Assembly: GCA_963678775.2 (NCBI GenBank)
Contig: CAXXGR010000008.1
Span: forward strand, 124,001 to 188,000
Direction: 5' to 3'
Source of the DNA: JBFHIJ01 sp963678775
GTDB lineage: Bacteria > Bacteroidota > Ignavibacteria > Kapaibacteriales > UBA2268
Length of the DNA: 64,000 bases
Shown: piece after piece, positions 35,901 through 45,015 of the stretch
How positions within the stretch are numbered: position 1 is the first letter of the stretch
Layout of the letters: the number at the start of each line of letters is the position of its first letter
Program-made: the position numbers and the translations under genes
The notes under the pieces: generated by a model
The model's input: only the letters and a program-made list of their open reading frames with translations
Told to the model about the DNA's origin: nothing
Databases searched by the model: none

Positions 35901-37846
35901 CTACCAATGTTTGCAGGTTCGAATTCATTTGGTTCGAATGGTGGGAAAAATACCTGTACAAATCCATAAGGAGGAATACCGGTATAACCTGAAGTAGTAA
36001 AATCTAAAGCCGTAGCTTCATAGTTACCATTGTTATTTTCAACTTCTGACAATCTAACTTTTACATACTCTTGACCATTACAAGGGTTTGTTGTGATATC
36101 AGGAATTGCTAAACATTCTTGAGATACAGGCACAATTCTATTATAGATAGGTTGTGCAGTAATTTCATTTACGATTACAAAACGAGTTCTAAATTCAATA
36201 TCCTGAGGTACAAAGTTTACCCCTGTAGGACCTTGAACTTGATTAGAAGTATTTTGAATAAGACAAACCGGTTGAATAGCACCGATTCTCTCTTCACCAG
36301 CTAACAACTCATAGTTTGCAGCATTACCGGTCAAGATACTTTCAGTAAAATCTAAGTTTGCATTTTCATCAAGTTTTCTAGCCATATATTGAATGTCAAT
36401 TACTCTAAGAGTATTTTGCCATTGTTTAAACCTAACAGCTAAGTTAGTACTTGGGAATGGAGTACCAGATGGGTGACCACCATTGTGCATTGCATAGTAG
36501 TGAGTAAACTGAAGATATTCACCACCCCAAGGATAGTAAGGGTCAGTATCTTCAACACCTGTTGGGTAATTTACGTGACGAGCAAAACCTCTTACACCTG
36601 AAACTGTATTAAATCTATACATTTGAGATGCTTCAAAGATTGTATATGCACTGATATAACCATAACCGGAGAACTTAATGTAGTTAAATGTAACTGAAGA
36701 GTCAACACGATTTAAAACTACCTGCGCATTTGCAGATAAAAAGTTCATATCACCAGGTCTGCCATTAGTTGGGGCAGTTAAGTTTCCATTTGGTGTTTGA
36801 AGTTGGCCTCTCAAGTTTGCATTTACATAATAAATAACAAGCTTGCTATTATCATTAAATCTTCTGTACCATACTTTACTATAGTTATCAACCATTTGTA
36901 AGTTAGGATTCCACTGAGACAAATGCAAGTCACCCCAGAAAGGAGCAATCAAAGCAGATTTGTGTTGTAAAGGAATCGCACCTTCCAAATCGCCAGGGGC
37001 AGGATTTCTAATACCACCTGTCAAACTAGCTTCACTACCACCGCATACTGAATACAAATAACCGAAATCATCCGCATGAGTATCACCGGTACCAGGACCA
37101 TCCAAAGTGCCATCGCCATCAACATCAGCTTCAGCACCTGTACGTTGGCGAGATTGGCCTGAACCACCTAAGAACCAATCCATAGACATATTGTCATAAG
37201 CACTGGTAGTTTGTGGTAATAATGTTCTGTTGCCTTCTTGATCATAATAGTATCTACGGTTAGTAAGTGCGATTACACCATTTGTAGAAACATAAAATGA
37301 GTCAAATCTAACACCGTTAAAGTAGAATGGGAAACCTATAGACATAGGACCCGCAAACGCATTATCAACAGAGTCAGTTGCATTAACTTCACCATCTAAC
37401 CAAAAGTTTTTAGTTGGACCAGGTGAAGCAGGAATTGCAGGATTTCTAAAGAATGCTAAACCTTGGTCAGGATTTTGATCCCAATAAGATTTAGGTAAAA
37501 TTCTTGGACCGGCAATAATTTTTGTCCATAAAGTAGTTGCTTGAGTTGTATCATAAAACTCAATTGTTGGTTTCCAATAAGCCGTTCTTGTCGGATCATT
37601 TGGAAATTGCATTGGATCATTACTATCCACATAGTAATAACCTGTAGAAACTGCGGCATCCGTAACAGGATTTGCAGTTTCCTCGAATGGCTCTGGAAAT
37701 GAAGTATTATTGATGAACGGGTTAGGTTCAGCAAATGCACTTTTCCTAAGGACATCGTCCTTTTTAGAATCTTTTTTACCATCAGCGTAGCTGCTGGTAA
37801 CTAAGAGACCCAAAGCCAGAGCGAGCAATAAAGTAAACCTTTTCAT
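32978..37846 (-). CDS. Large secreted protein with type IX secretion sorting domain
   Basis: A 1622-residue exported protein with a signal peptide (MKRFTLLLALALGLLVTSSYA). The body has no domain that I can name with confidence. It contains a segment of the nidogen-like or adhesion type (FYFNGVRFDSFYVSTNGVIALT) and beta-rich regions with Asp-rich DVDGDG, calcium-binding-like stretches. The last about 85 residues are a T9SS type A sorting domain: SVASFPNPVKANLANISFVL, then AKVEIMDLYGNTVKSF, then GTYILRMTSGDKVVSGKVNVI. Such domains are recognised by the T9SS, and the protein ends up outside the cell or on its surface. The ribosome-binding site AAGGAG precedes the ATG. The frameshifted SDR gene lies 57 bases upstream. 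Confidence 0.9.
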   Translation of the reverse strand: MKRFTLLLALALGLLVTSSYADGKKDSKKDDVLRKSAFAEPNPFINNTSFPEPFEETANPVTDAAVSTGYYYVDSNDPMQFPNDPTRTAYWKPTIEFYDTTQATTLWTKIIAGPRILPKSYWDQNPDQGLAFFRNPAIPASPGPTKNFWLDGEVNATDSVDNAFAGPMSIGFPFYFNGVRFDSFYVSTNGVIALTNRRYYYDQEGNRTLLPQTTSAYDNMSMDWFLGGSGQSRQRTGAEADVDGDGTLDGPGTGDTHADDFGYLYSVCGGSEASLTGGIRNPAPGDLEGAIPLQHKSALIAPFWGDLHLSQWNPNLQMVDNYSKVWYRRFNDNSKLVIYYVNANLRGQLQTPNGNLTAPTNGRPGDMNFLSANAQVVLNRVDSSVTFNYIKFSGYGYISAYTIFEASQMYRFNTVSGVRGFARHVNYPTGVEDTDPYYPWGGEYLQFTHYYAMHNGGHPSGTPFPSTNLAVRFKQWQNTLRVIDIQYMARKLDENANLDFTESILTGNAANYELLAGEERIGAIQPVCLIQNTSNQVQGPTGVNFVPQDIEFRTRFVIVNEITAQPIYNRIVPVSQECLAIPDITTNPCNGQEYVKVRLSEVENNNGNYEATALDFTTSGYTGIPPYGFVQVFFPPFEPNEFEPANIGRLRAYIIADPSNPETGESLGDEWPFDDTTNVNLFVMNRLKQFEDNMSEFNQSDRGPIPSVLKWVNIDAQVVPSESVTHHPLPPLGRFRSQWESDWLRSDTTSIISPCVKMNRVLFSQSDHPADGDGYSGDQLRSFPIDMRNRYDAVLSLSISRVANPADKTWDRGFGDGQLVGPEPLAFANMNMMSLYTNTRSASAVPDEIVVELAQPSPDGIKYITNIPDEKWRNHPRRAWGPDPVDPVTDMAALTVFGGGGYMVGFWENDKDSSFSLPNFGEGKPNGFRPKPFDDGFDEEFQKFFVAIPDTFINAPNEGAKNFRFRIKVRATNDKKGMLYINDDDDDFFVDNVTLLFPSEQTDIEVSSVKIKWPYTVAPASQATDIPIWVTLSNNTSVVAKAFEVQVDIYKGRITDLNPDNFWPTVTPVYCRKFPLATMTAGIETEIPMPGWNARQTGDGQYTIRAISIMEDGDLKPNNDTTFTYVDLTFGNVFAYEPDNAQNDVETNAFTGSTGRGLNLYASNTGGIGTNMYQSGWDPDQDAAGANSGSGSGQIAMKFVLDNQDTLRGFQALFGRKNMAPDYIRFSAYRDNNDLPSVEINGTLLTAQRGMRDLDQYGQPVQANDPGWESYGTYLLDSPVILPPGTYWIAIAQLGETGLELGASKSRMGMRSVFVTVNQMPGPLGINASHLMLDKSLRKYSEDNFLINNNIFAAENVATTNQWFAGMPTFGNPMYPHMGHFGMTPVDGYTHTLTRGTWIPLLRPYFGNKSETPGSFEEECDFDSSNPPVEYRGDFNGKVRKNAIDLTWSTAWEENNSGFYVERRVPALGSEWHQVGWVDGQGNKSSISEYDYSDNDVTFNTTYEYRLRNVDFNGVHNCPSNDVVILTYNYGDASVASFPNPVKANLANISFVLPQDGDAKVEIMDLYGNTVKSFNVDNAVRGMNSVEWNTNDNNNMPVAQGTYILRMTSGDKVVSGKVNVIR

Positions 37847-37903
37847 TAGGCGCTCCTTGAAAATAATGAATGATAAATATTTATATCAACCTCTAACATA
37901 ATA

Positions 37904-39594
37904 TTAGCGTTTGAATCGCCAGCCTTTATCTTCGTATTCAAATATCCAACCTGCGATTTTACCTTCATCAATAGTTTTGAAGTTGTTCCAATAATCGCTT
38001 GTGTAAGTATATCTTGAACCTGTTTCTGAAACCGGAATTGATTCAGCTTCGGAGATAATTCTGTCCATTCTTTCTTTCCAGCCTTTGAAGTTAGAAACTC
38101 TTAAATCTATCCAGCCCTCAAAGCACCAAGCTTCTAAGTTTTCTGGAGTAAGATCTAATTCGTCTACACCTCTACGAACCGGAATTTTTACTTCTGAGCC
38201 ACGCAAATAATGATGTCCATCAGGCATTAGGATTACCAAGCCGATTGATAACATTTGCTGTCTCAATTTATCGTCATTTTTAATGATTTCAGTAGCTTTA
38301 GCAGAAAACTCTTCCGCAGTCACTTCTTTGCAACCAATCATGCTACCTGCAATTTTTTTCATCAAAAATGATTCATATAACAATTTAGATAATCTTGGTG
38401 GTCCGAGTAATTCGAAAGCAACACTATCTACATCATATTCTTTTTCCATATCTGCAATTTTATTTACAGCTACATTTTGCAAAACACCACCACGGTAACT
38501 TGGTCCTAATGTAGTAGCATCTAAGCCGGCAATTACATCTTTTCCTGTGTTGCCACCTCTGATTTCGTGTACTAAGTACTCAGCGATTTCCTCAGAGTAA
38601 CTATTTCCATTTGACCTAATGCAGATATTGCCTGGAATTCACCGTGAGAGAAGATACCATTTTCACCGGTATCAATATAAACTGATTTAAATACATCCCC
38701 TGAATCTATAATATCAGATTTATCGTCAAAGATAAATTTACCTTCTGCTTTTTTAGCACTTTCAGGTTTCATATCTACTAACGGAATAGCTTGACCGCGT
38801 TTTTTGATTTCGCCATAAGCAATTTTTTTCCATGCAATAGTAGCTGCAGGTTTAATTTCTTTTACAAGTGGTCCGTCAGGTGTTCTTGCTAACAAATATA
38901 GAAGCAGTGTATGTGCACCTGCAACAGCAGTTTTAGACATCAATACTCTTGATGGTCTTTCTTCACTGTGAGTGTAAGGGATATTAAAGCCCATACCGCC
39001 TGTACCTGTCGTACCAACTTTGAAGTACATTTCGGTTTTTGCATCTACCAGACCTTTGTAAAGGACTTGTACATGTCTGATTAATTGTGGGATATAAGTG
39101 CTGGCAATTACTTTTTCAACCCAAGATGTTTCTAACTCACCTTTTTCGATTGATTTCATAGTATTTACAGCAGTATTATAAATATCCATATATGCAATAG
39201 CTGTAGCTGTGTTAATACAGTCAATTACTATGTCTGGCTTAGATTCGGTAACCATTGTATAAAGAGCAGATTCATCTAATATCTTTTGATCTAATTCATC
39301 AAATACATCACCAATGTATCCTTTCCTACCATTATCTGTATCTAGTACTTCTTTAAAGTTATCGTCTTTCCACTCTGTTCTTGTAAAAATGTTGCCCCAT
39401 TTAGCTACAAACATATTAGGGTCGCATTTTGGGTATTCATTTCTCAAAGTGTCTACAGCACCTTCTGCTTCATGTTTGAAAAGAGAAGATATAATCAATT
39501 CCGCAGGCTCGAACTGCATAAGTTTACGGCAAATAGCTGAGCCAACCAAGCCGAAGCCACCTAAGATTAATACTTTTGAACCTTTGATTTGCAT
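37904..39594 (-). pseudogene. SDR/epimerase-like gene split by a single-base frameshift (at about 38594-38598)
   Basis: Two open frames on the minus strand encode one protein. The first (39594 or TTG 39606 to stop at 38572) has an N-terminal Rossmann motif (KVLILGGFGLVGSAICRKL) and ends in a garbled VTLRKSLST. The second frame is already in phase just before that stop and reads SEEIAEYLVHEIRGGNTG, then continues without a start codon into the part beginning near 38482 (LQNVAVNKIADMEKEYDVD). One missing base in GTTACTCTGAGG would explain this: VTPEE or VTSEE is restored by adding one base. The intact protein would be about 564 residues, an NAD-dependent sugar-epimerase-like SDR with a C-terminal extension. 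It may be a real pseudogene or an assembly error; programmed shifting has no canonical slippery site here. Confidence 0.85.
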
Positions 39595-39606
39595 ATTATT
39601 AACCAA

Positions 39607-39969
39607 TTTAATTTATAAAATCCAAAACCGATGTTATTTAAGTGCGTAAAATATAAAAATCAACTGCTTTTGCCAAATGCTTTTACAGCTTTTTTGCAAA
39701 TAATTATTAACATTTTATTCTTACACTTCATTATTCTATTTTTTATTTAACATATTCCCTATAACATCGTACCTAGATTTATATTTAAAACATCTTATTT
39801 GCCTTAGCTACAAGCCCATTTGCAACTAATTTATTCAGGTCTTACTAAGAGAGACACATCAAAAAAATAAAGGTCTCAACTATTTTTTATATTTTTTTAT
39901 ATTTTTTTCTCAACTGTATTGAAAGGAAAAATTATGCCAAAGAGTGCTTTATTGCTTCATTTGCAAATT
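39607..39969. other. Non-coding region, no gene seen
   Basis: 363 AT-rich bases between the cheB end and the frameshifted SDR gene. It holds T-rich tracts (39870-39910), a short direct repeat TCTCAACT near 39872 and 39908, and no open frame longer than 13 codons that starts with ATG after AAGGAAA near 39922. I found no clear terminator for cheB. Confidence 0.5.
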
Positions 39970-40971
39970 TTATAAATCATTGTTTATAATTTTTATTTGC
40001 CTATCTATCTCTATGGCTATCTCTTTTAATGACATTACTCCCACATTTATTTTTGTGTTGATGAGAGATTTTGGCATAGAAGGCGCTACGGCATGCTCCG
40101 GATCTTGTGCAAATATCCGTGCTCCAGCATTATACATTTGCACTGCTCCCTCTGTACCGTCTCTACCTAAGCCGGTTAATACTACACCAACAGCATAGGC
40201 ACCAAAGGACTCTACCATAGATTTGAATAAAGGATCTGCAGCTGGTCTTGCAAAGTTTATCTTCTCTCCAAAATATACGTTCAGTAGCATCTGTTTTGTT
40301 ACAGTTGTATGCGCATCTCCCCTTGCAATATATAATTTTCCGGGTTCTACTCGCATTTTGTCAGAAGACACGAGAACATCCAAAGGCAATTCGGAATTTA
40401 ATCTGTCTACAAATGATGAAAACATCCATTCAGGTCCGTGCTGAACAGCAAAAAATGCTGCATTTTTATATTCAGTTACTGATTTGAATAATTCTTTAAT
40501 GGCTGGAGGGCCACCTGTACTTGCTGCAATTGCTATACCTGCAAAAGGTGGTTTGATCTCACGAGAAATGTGAATAGTTTCAGAATGCAAATCCGGCGCT
40601 GGTTGATTCTTTTTCAGTAACGCTTCGTCTAAGCCTCTAAATAAAATTTCAGGAACAATTGGTTTTGTAAGAAAATCATCAGCACCTGAGTCAAGAGCAT
40701 AGTTTCTTGCAACATCTGAATCTAAATGAGTAATCATCAAAATGATAGGAATCTTACGCATCCTTTCTCTTATAGCTGTAATTAGTTCGATACCATCCAT
40801 TACAGGCATCATCCAATCAGTAAGTAGAAAATCGTAGTCACTCAAAATTAGCTTTTGCAGAGCCTCTCTTCCATTGCTGCAACAATCTACTTGATACCCT
40901 CCTTTTTTAAGCATGTGCTCAAGTAACAGGGCATTGGATTTTTCATCTTCAACTATTAGTATTCTTTTCAT
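39970..40971 (-). CDS. cheB: Chemotaxis response regulator protein-glutamate methylesterase CheB
   Basis: A 333-residue protein with an N-terminal receiver domain (about 1-118, phosphoacceptor Asp52 in LLTDWMMPVMDG, Lys103 in LTKPI). The C-terminal methylesterase domain has its catalytic triad intact: Ser151 in IAASTGGPP, His178 in VQHGPEWM and Asp271 in GLGRDGTEG. It removes methyl groups from, and deamidates, chemoreceptor glutamates. A hybrid kinase and a chemoreceptor-like gene are upstream on the same strand, but cheR, cheA and cheW are not in the window. Confidence 0.95.
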   Translation of the reverse strand: MKRILIVEDEKSNALLLEHMLKKGGYQVDCCSNGREALQKLILSDYDFLLTDWMMPVMDGIELITAIRERMRKIPIILMITHLDSDVARNYALDSGADDFLTKPIVPEILFRGLDEALLKKNQPAPDLHSETIHISREIKPPFAGIAIAASTGGPPAIKELFKSVTEYKNAAFFAVQHGPEWMFSSFVDRLNSELPLDVLVSSDKMRVEPGKLYIARGDAHTTVTKQMLLNVYFGEKINFARPAADPLFKSMVESFGAYAVGVVLTGLGRDGTEGAVQMYNAGARIFAQDPEHAVAPSMPKSLINTKINVGVMSLKEIAIEIDRQIKIINNDL

Positions 40972-41031
40972 TGTACACTATATTGTTATTTACTATTGAT
41001 ATTCAGATATTATAATTTAAGTATCTGAAAT

Positions 41032-44000
41032 TTACCACTTTATATTTTTAAAATATTCTCTAAATCTATTCATCTCGTAACTTAACTTATTTAATGTTTC
41101 ATCAGCATTTGCTAACTTTTCATTCTTACCCATAAGCTCCAAGTCAAGCGCCAAACCGGCAGCTTCTTTAGCATCGAAATTTACTAATGCACCTTTTAAT
41201 TTGTGAGCAGCATGATCTAACTTTTTATAATTTCTAGCTTTAATCCCTTCTCCCATTTCCTGTATTAAAGACGGTAGCTCTTCAAAGAAACTTTCGACCA
41301 TTATAATTATTATTTTACTATTTCCTTTCAAAACCTTCAGAAGATTTGTAAAGTCAGCTGGTGGAATTTCTCTTTTATCATTTGTTTTCTTTTGGAGACG
41401 TATCTGATTTTCTATGGCAGCAAATAGTAGTTTATCACTAACCGGTTTGGATATGTAATCATCCATCCCTGCTTCAAGAAACTTCTCTCGATCCCCTTTT
41501 AAAGCATGGGCAGTCAGTGCTATAATTGGTATCTCACTATATTCCTTATCATTTCTTATAAGTTTAGTAGCTTCCATGCCATCCATTTCAGGCATTTGTA
41601 TGTCCATTAATATTAAATCATAAATGCCTTTTCTACACTCTTCTACAGCATCTCTTCCGTTTTCAACAGTGGTAATTTTCCAACCATTTACCTCACATAA
41701 ATCTGTAATCAAGATTTGATTAACCATATTATCTTCTGCCAGCAATATATTCAAATTATCCGGCATAATAAATTCTTCGGTTGTATTATAAGGCAATTCA
41801 CTTTGATAAGTCTTCTCTCCTACTTCCTCATAGCTTTCTACTCCTAATGCTTTTTCTATTATATTCAACAGTTGAGATTGCTTCACCGGCTTTACAAGAT
41901 ATGCATCAAGCACTTCTCTTTCCGTAGGATTTAACTCTTCAAATCCATTGGAAGAACTTAGTAAAATTATCTTCGCATTAGAAATATTCTTTAATTTCTT
42001 TGCTAATGTAACACCGTCTAATCCCGGCATCATATAGTCTAGTATTAGTAATTCATAGGGTTCACCTTTAGCATTCTCGCTACGATATAAATCAATAGCA
42101 GTCATTGGGTCATTTGTGGTTGTGGTATCTAATCCATAAAATTCTAACATATTTTCAAGTATAAGTAGATTAGTACTATTGTCATCTACCACTAGTGTTT
42201 TCAGATTTTTAATATTTTCTGACTTTTTCTCTAAATTTTCTCTATAACGCTTATTACTTGCCATTTGTATTTCAAAAGGTAAACTAAATAAGAATTTGCT
42301 GCCTATTCCTTCAGTGCTGGAAACACTAATATAGCCACCCATCTTCTCTACCAAATGCTTAGAGATAGCAAGCCCTAAACCTGTACCACCATACTCTCTC
42401 GTAGTAGATGCATCCGCCTGTGCAAAATCATCAAATATTCTTTGCAGATTTTCTTCTGAAATACCTATGCCCGTATCTTCTACACTGAATTTAATTTGGA
42501 TATGATTCTCGTCGATTAAATTTTCTTTGCTCACTTTTATTTTTATTTCGCCGGAGCTGGTAAATTTAATTGCGTTGCTTATGATATTTATTAAAACTTG
42601 CCTTAGTCTGGTAGGATCACCAATCAAATAAATTGGCAACTCAGGTTCAATAAAACATGTAAGTTCTATAGATTTTCGATATGCTTTCAAGGCAAACATA
42701 TCTACAGATTTTTCAACTGTAGAATTTAGTTCAAACTCCAAACTGTCCAGCAAAAGTTTTCCTGATTCAATTTTCGATAAATCCAAAATATCATTGATGA
42801 TATTCAATAAAGAATCGGCAGACGTTTTGACAAGATTTAAGTGAATTCTTTGCTCCGGTGTAAGCTCTGATTTTAGCACTAAATCAGTCATCCCGATTAT
42901 TCCGTTCATTGGAGTGCGAATTTCGTGGCTCATATTTGCTAGGAACAAACTCTTAGCTTTATTTGCTGCTTCTGCTTGTTCTTTAGCATTTTTAAGGTAG
43001 TCTTCCATATTTTTACGTTCTATCTCAGCAGCAGCTCTAGTAGCAAAGATTTCTAATATGAACTCGTTTCTTTTTTTAGGCTCTGGTTTCTCCTTATCCA
43101 TAGCAAGTACAAATCCTTTGAGTTTCTTACCATTTTCAAAAATAGGAATGCCGAGTATATACTTCACATAACTATTACCTTTGGCTCTGGGAATATTAAG
43201 AAACGGACTGTCTTCCTGATGATAAAACACAGAAGGTAGAAACTTTTCGTGCAAATGGATATCTATCTCGAAGGTTTCATAAAACTGTCTGTCACCCCAG
43301 TATGCTAAAACATATCCTGGTTTTTTGTTATCACCGACTATATAAATACAAGTATCACTGACATCAAATACTTCAGCAAGATAGTACACAAAAGAAGAAA
43401 AGAAATTAACTCCAGTATTACGAGCAGTCCCTTCCACGATAGTTTGCAATGCATTCTCTGCTCTTTTCCTTTCAGTAATGTCTTCTATTATTCCATCTAT
43501 ATAGTCTATCTCTCCCTCTAAATTTTTGATAGGACTACCGGTATCTCTAATTATTATTTTTTGATTTCTACTATTAATCAGTTCATATTCGCTAACAACA
43601 ACTGCTTCACTCTTACTAAGCTCATTTAGATGCAATTCCCTTTTATGTGGGTTGACATATAAGTCATTTACATTAATATTTTTCAAATCTATATTCTTTT
43701 CAAAGCCTAAAATTTCCAACAAAGCAGGGTTTGCGTAAAACAGTCTACCTTTAGGATTAGTTCTGTATATACCAACAGGAAGTTGATTTGTCAGAGTTCT
43801 CACTCTCTCTTCTGACTCTCGAATTTTTCTATCCGCGTCTATTCTATCTCTAATATCTCTAATTATTGCATAAACGTTTCTTTTATTTTCAATATAGAGC
43901 ACAGCAAGTGATACTTCAGTAGGGATGATTTCTCCTTTTAGATTTTTATGTTCCCAGATAAACCTTGAAGCACCTTTTTGAGCTGCACCTTCCACCATCC

Positions 44001-44868
44001 GTAGCATTTTCATATAAGAGGAGTCACCATCGCTTTGAAATTCGGGAGATAATTCTGAGGGTTTTCTACCAATGATTTGCTTTTTATCTGTAGTGTCAAA
44101 CAGCTTAAGTGCTGCATAGTTACAGTCTTTTATGTTATAACCATCAAGGAGTAGCATAGGGTCAATAGAATTTTCAAATAGTGAGCGGAATTTAAGCTCA
44201 CTATTCCTAATATCAGCTTCTGCTACTATTCTGTTTGTAATATCTAAAACAACTACCAGACAGGATACAAGTTCTTGTTGGGAATTAAAAATAGGATACC
44301 ATTCATATGCACCTTGGAATACAGAACCGTCTTTTCTCTTAAATTTGGTTTCACCGCTATAATTGTCTCCCAAAGATTTGATACTTTTGACAATAGAAAT
44401 TATCTTGTCAAAATATTCGTAGTCTACAAGTTTTTTAAGAGAATATCCTGTAACTGAATCCGAATTATACCCAAAAAGCTGCTCGGCGCCTTTGCTGAAA
44501 TGGAGTATATTCAAATCAGGAGAAGTAGTTTCTAAGTGAATAAATGCCAAATGTTCTAATACACCATTTATTTCATCATTCCCTTGATAAGGCAGTAGCT
44601 TCTGTGGCTTTTCTGCATATATGTTTGTTACGTCGAATACGTTAGTGCATGTAACAGTTAATGCTGTACCTTTATTGTCAATACCGGTACGGTTGATTTG
44701 AAATAAGCCATTAGACGTATTGCTAAATTTGTCATACTGTTTGTTCAATAATATAGTTTGACCGCTTCCATCTTGAACTTGCACACCTACAGGAAGATTA
44801 TCTAAAATATGTTTATAAAGCTCTAACTCTCTTTCCAATTCTTTTATATCTGAATGACTTTTAGCCAT
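41032..44868 (-). CDS. Hybrid histidine kinase (PAS, GAF, HK, two receivers, Hpt)
   Basis: A 1278-residue cytoplasmic sensor kinase without membrane helices. In order: about four PAS-like segments (1-480, for example KFRSLFENSIDPMLLLDGYN and RVRTLTNQLPVGIYRTNPKG), a GAF domain (about 490-615), and a dimerisation domain with phospho-His648 in FLANMSHEIRTPMNG. An HATPase_c domain (about 745-868) has the N box NIISNAIKFT and G boxes VEDTGIGIS and GGTGLGLAI. Two receiver domains follow (Asp944 in LILDYMMPGLDG, Asp1089 in LILMDIQMPEMDG). The Hpt domain is at the C-terminus (His1222 in AAHKLKGA). It could relay phosphate to a soluble response regulator; CheB's receiver next door is a candidate. Its own promoter lies at 44899-44929. 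Confidence 0.93.
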   Translation of the reverse strand: MAKSHSDIKELERELELYKHILDNLPVGVQVQDGSGQTILLNKQYDKFSNTSNGLFQINRTGIDNKGTALTVTCTNVFDVTNIYAEKPQKLLPYQGNDEINGVLEHLAFIHLETTSPDLNILHFSKGAEQLFGYNSDSVTGYSLKKLVDYEYFDKIISIVKSIKSLGDNYSGETKFKRKDGSVFQGAYEWYPIFNSQQELVSCLVVVLDITNRIVAEADIRNSELKFRSLFENSIDPMLLLDGYNIKDCNYAALKLFDTTDKKQIIGRKPSELSPEFQSDGDSSYMKMLRMVEGAAQKGASRFIWEHKNLKGEIIPTEVSLAVLYIENKRNVYAIIRDIRDRIDADRKIRESEERVRTLTNQLPVGIYRTNPKGRLFYANPALLEILGFEKNIDLKNINVNDLYVNPHKRELHLNELSKSEAVVVSEYELINSRNQKIIIRDTGSPIKNLEGEIDYIDGIIEDITERKRAENALQTIVEGTARNTGVNFFSSFVYYLAEVFDVSDTCIYIVGDNKKPGYVLAYWGDRQFYETFEIDIHLHEKFLPSVFYHQEDSPFLNIPRAKGNSYVKYILGIPIFENGKKLKGFVLAMDKEKPEPKKRNEFILEIFATRAAAEIERKNMEDYLKNAKEQAEAANKAKSLFLANMSHEIRTPMNGIIGMTDLVLKSELTPEQRIHLNLVKTSADSLLNIINDILDLSKIESGKLLLDSLEFELNSTVEKSVDMFALKAYRKSIELTCFIEPELPIYLIGDPTRLRQVLINIISNAIKFTSSGEIKIKVSKENLIDENHIQIKFSVEDTGIGISEENLQRIFDDFAQADASTTREYGGTGLGLAISKHLVEKMGGYISVSSTEGIGSKFLFSLPFEIQMASNKRYRENLEKKSENIKNLKTLVVDDNSTNLLILENMLEFYGLDTTTTNDPMTAIDLYRSENAKGEPYELLILDYMMPGLDGVTLAKKLKNISNAKIILLSSSNGFEELNPTEREVLDAYLVKPVKQSQLLNIIEKALGVESYEEVGEKTYQSELPYNTTEEFIMPDNLNILLAEDNMVNQILITDLCEVNGWKITTVENGRDAVEECRKGIYDLILMDIQMPEMDGMEATKLIRNDKEYSEIPIIALTAHALKGDREKFLEAGMDDYISKPVSDKLLFAAIENQIRLQKKTNDKREIPPADFTNLLKVLKGNSKIIIIMVESFFEELPSLIQEMGEGIKARNYKKLDHAAHKLKGALVNFDAKEAAGLALDLELMGKNEKLANADETLNKLSYEMNRFREYFKNIKW

Positions 44869-44898
44869 TTCGAACTCCGACTATTATTACTCTTTATG

Positions 44899-44929
44899 CA
44901 AATTTAAATCTTTGCAGTGAAATTGCAAG
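44899..44929 (-). promoter_or_regulatory. Bacteroidota-type promoter of the hybrid kinase gene
   Basis: On the minus strand CTTG (44926-44929), 19 bases, TAAATTTG (44899-44906), a full match to TAnnTTTG and three of four upstream. Transcription would start near 44892, about 24 bases before the ATG at 44868, and after the terminator of the receptor gene. The kinase and cheB could thus be transcribed apart from the receptor. Confidence 0.7.
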
Positions 44930-44954
44930 AAAAAAAAGCTTTGTAGTAAAGAAA

Positions 44955-44991
44955 TACCCCCAAAAGTTATTTTATCTGACTTTTGGGGGTA
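44955..44991 (-). terminator. Terminator of the chemoreceptor gene
   Basis: The arms 44955-44967 and 44979-44991 form a perfect 13-bp stem with an 11-base loop (core ACCCCCAAAAGT). It lies 24 bases after the receptor stop; a short T-rich tail follows on the minus strand. Confidence 0.85.
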
Positions 44992-45015
44992 AATACAAAC
45001 TAACACAATGTCTGT

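Noticed and set aside
37904..38482. A separate 192-residue gene on the minus strand
   Set aside because: It begins at a TTG, its frame is open upstream with family-like sequence, and it completes the protein encoded at 38572-39594; better read as the second half of a frameshifted gene.
38590..38602. Programmed ribosomal frameshift
   Set aside because: No X-XXY-YYZ slippery heptamer precedes the shift point and no strong downstream hairpin is evident; a lost base is simpler.
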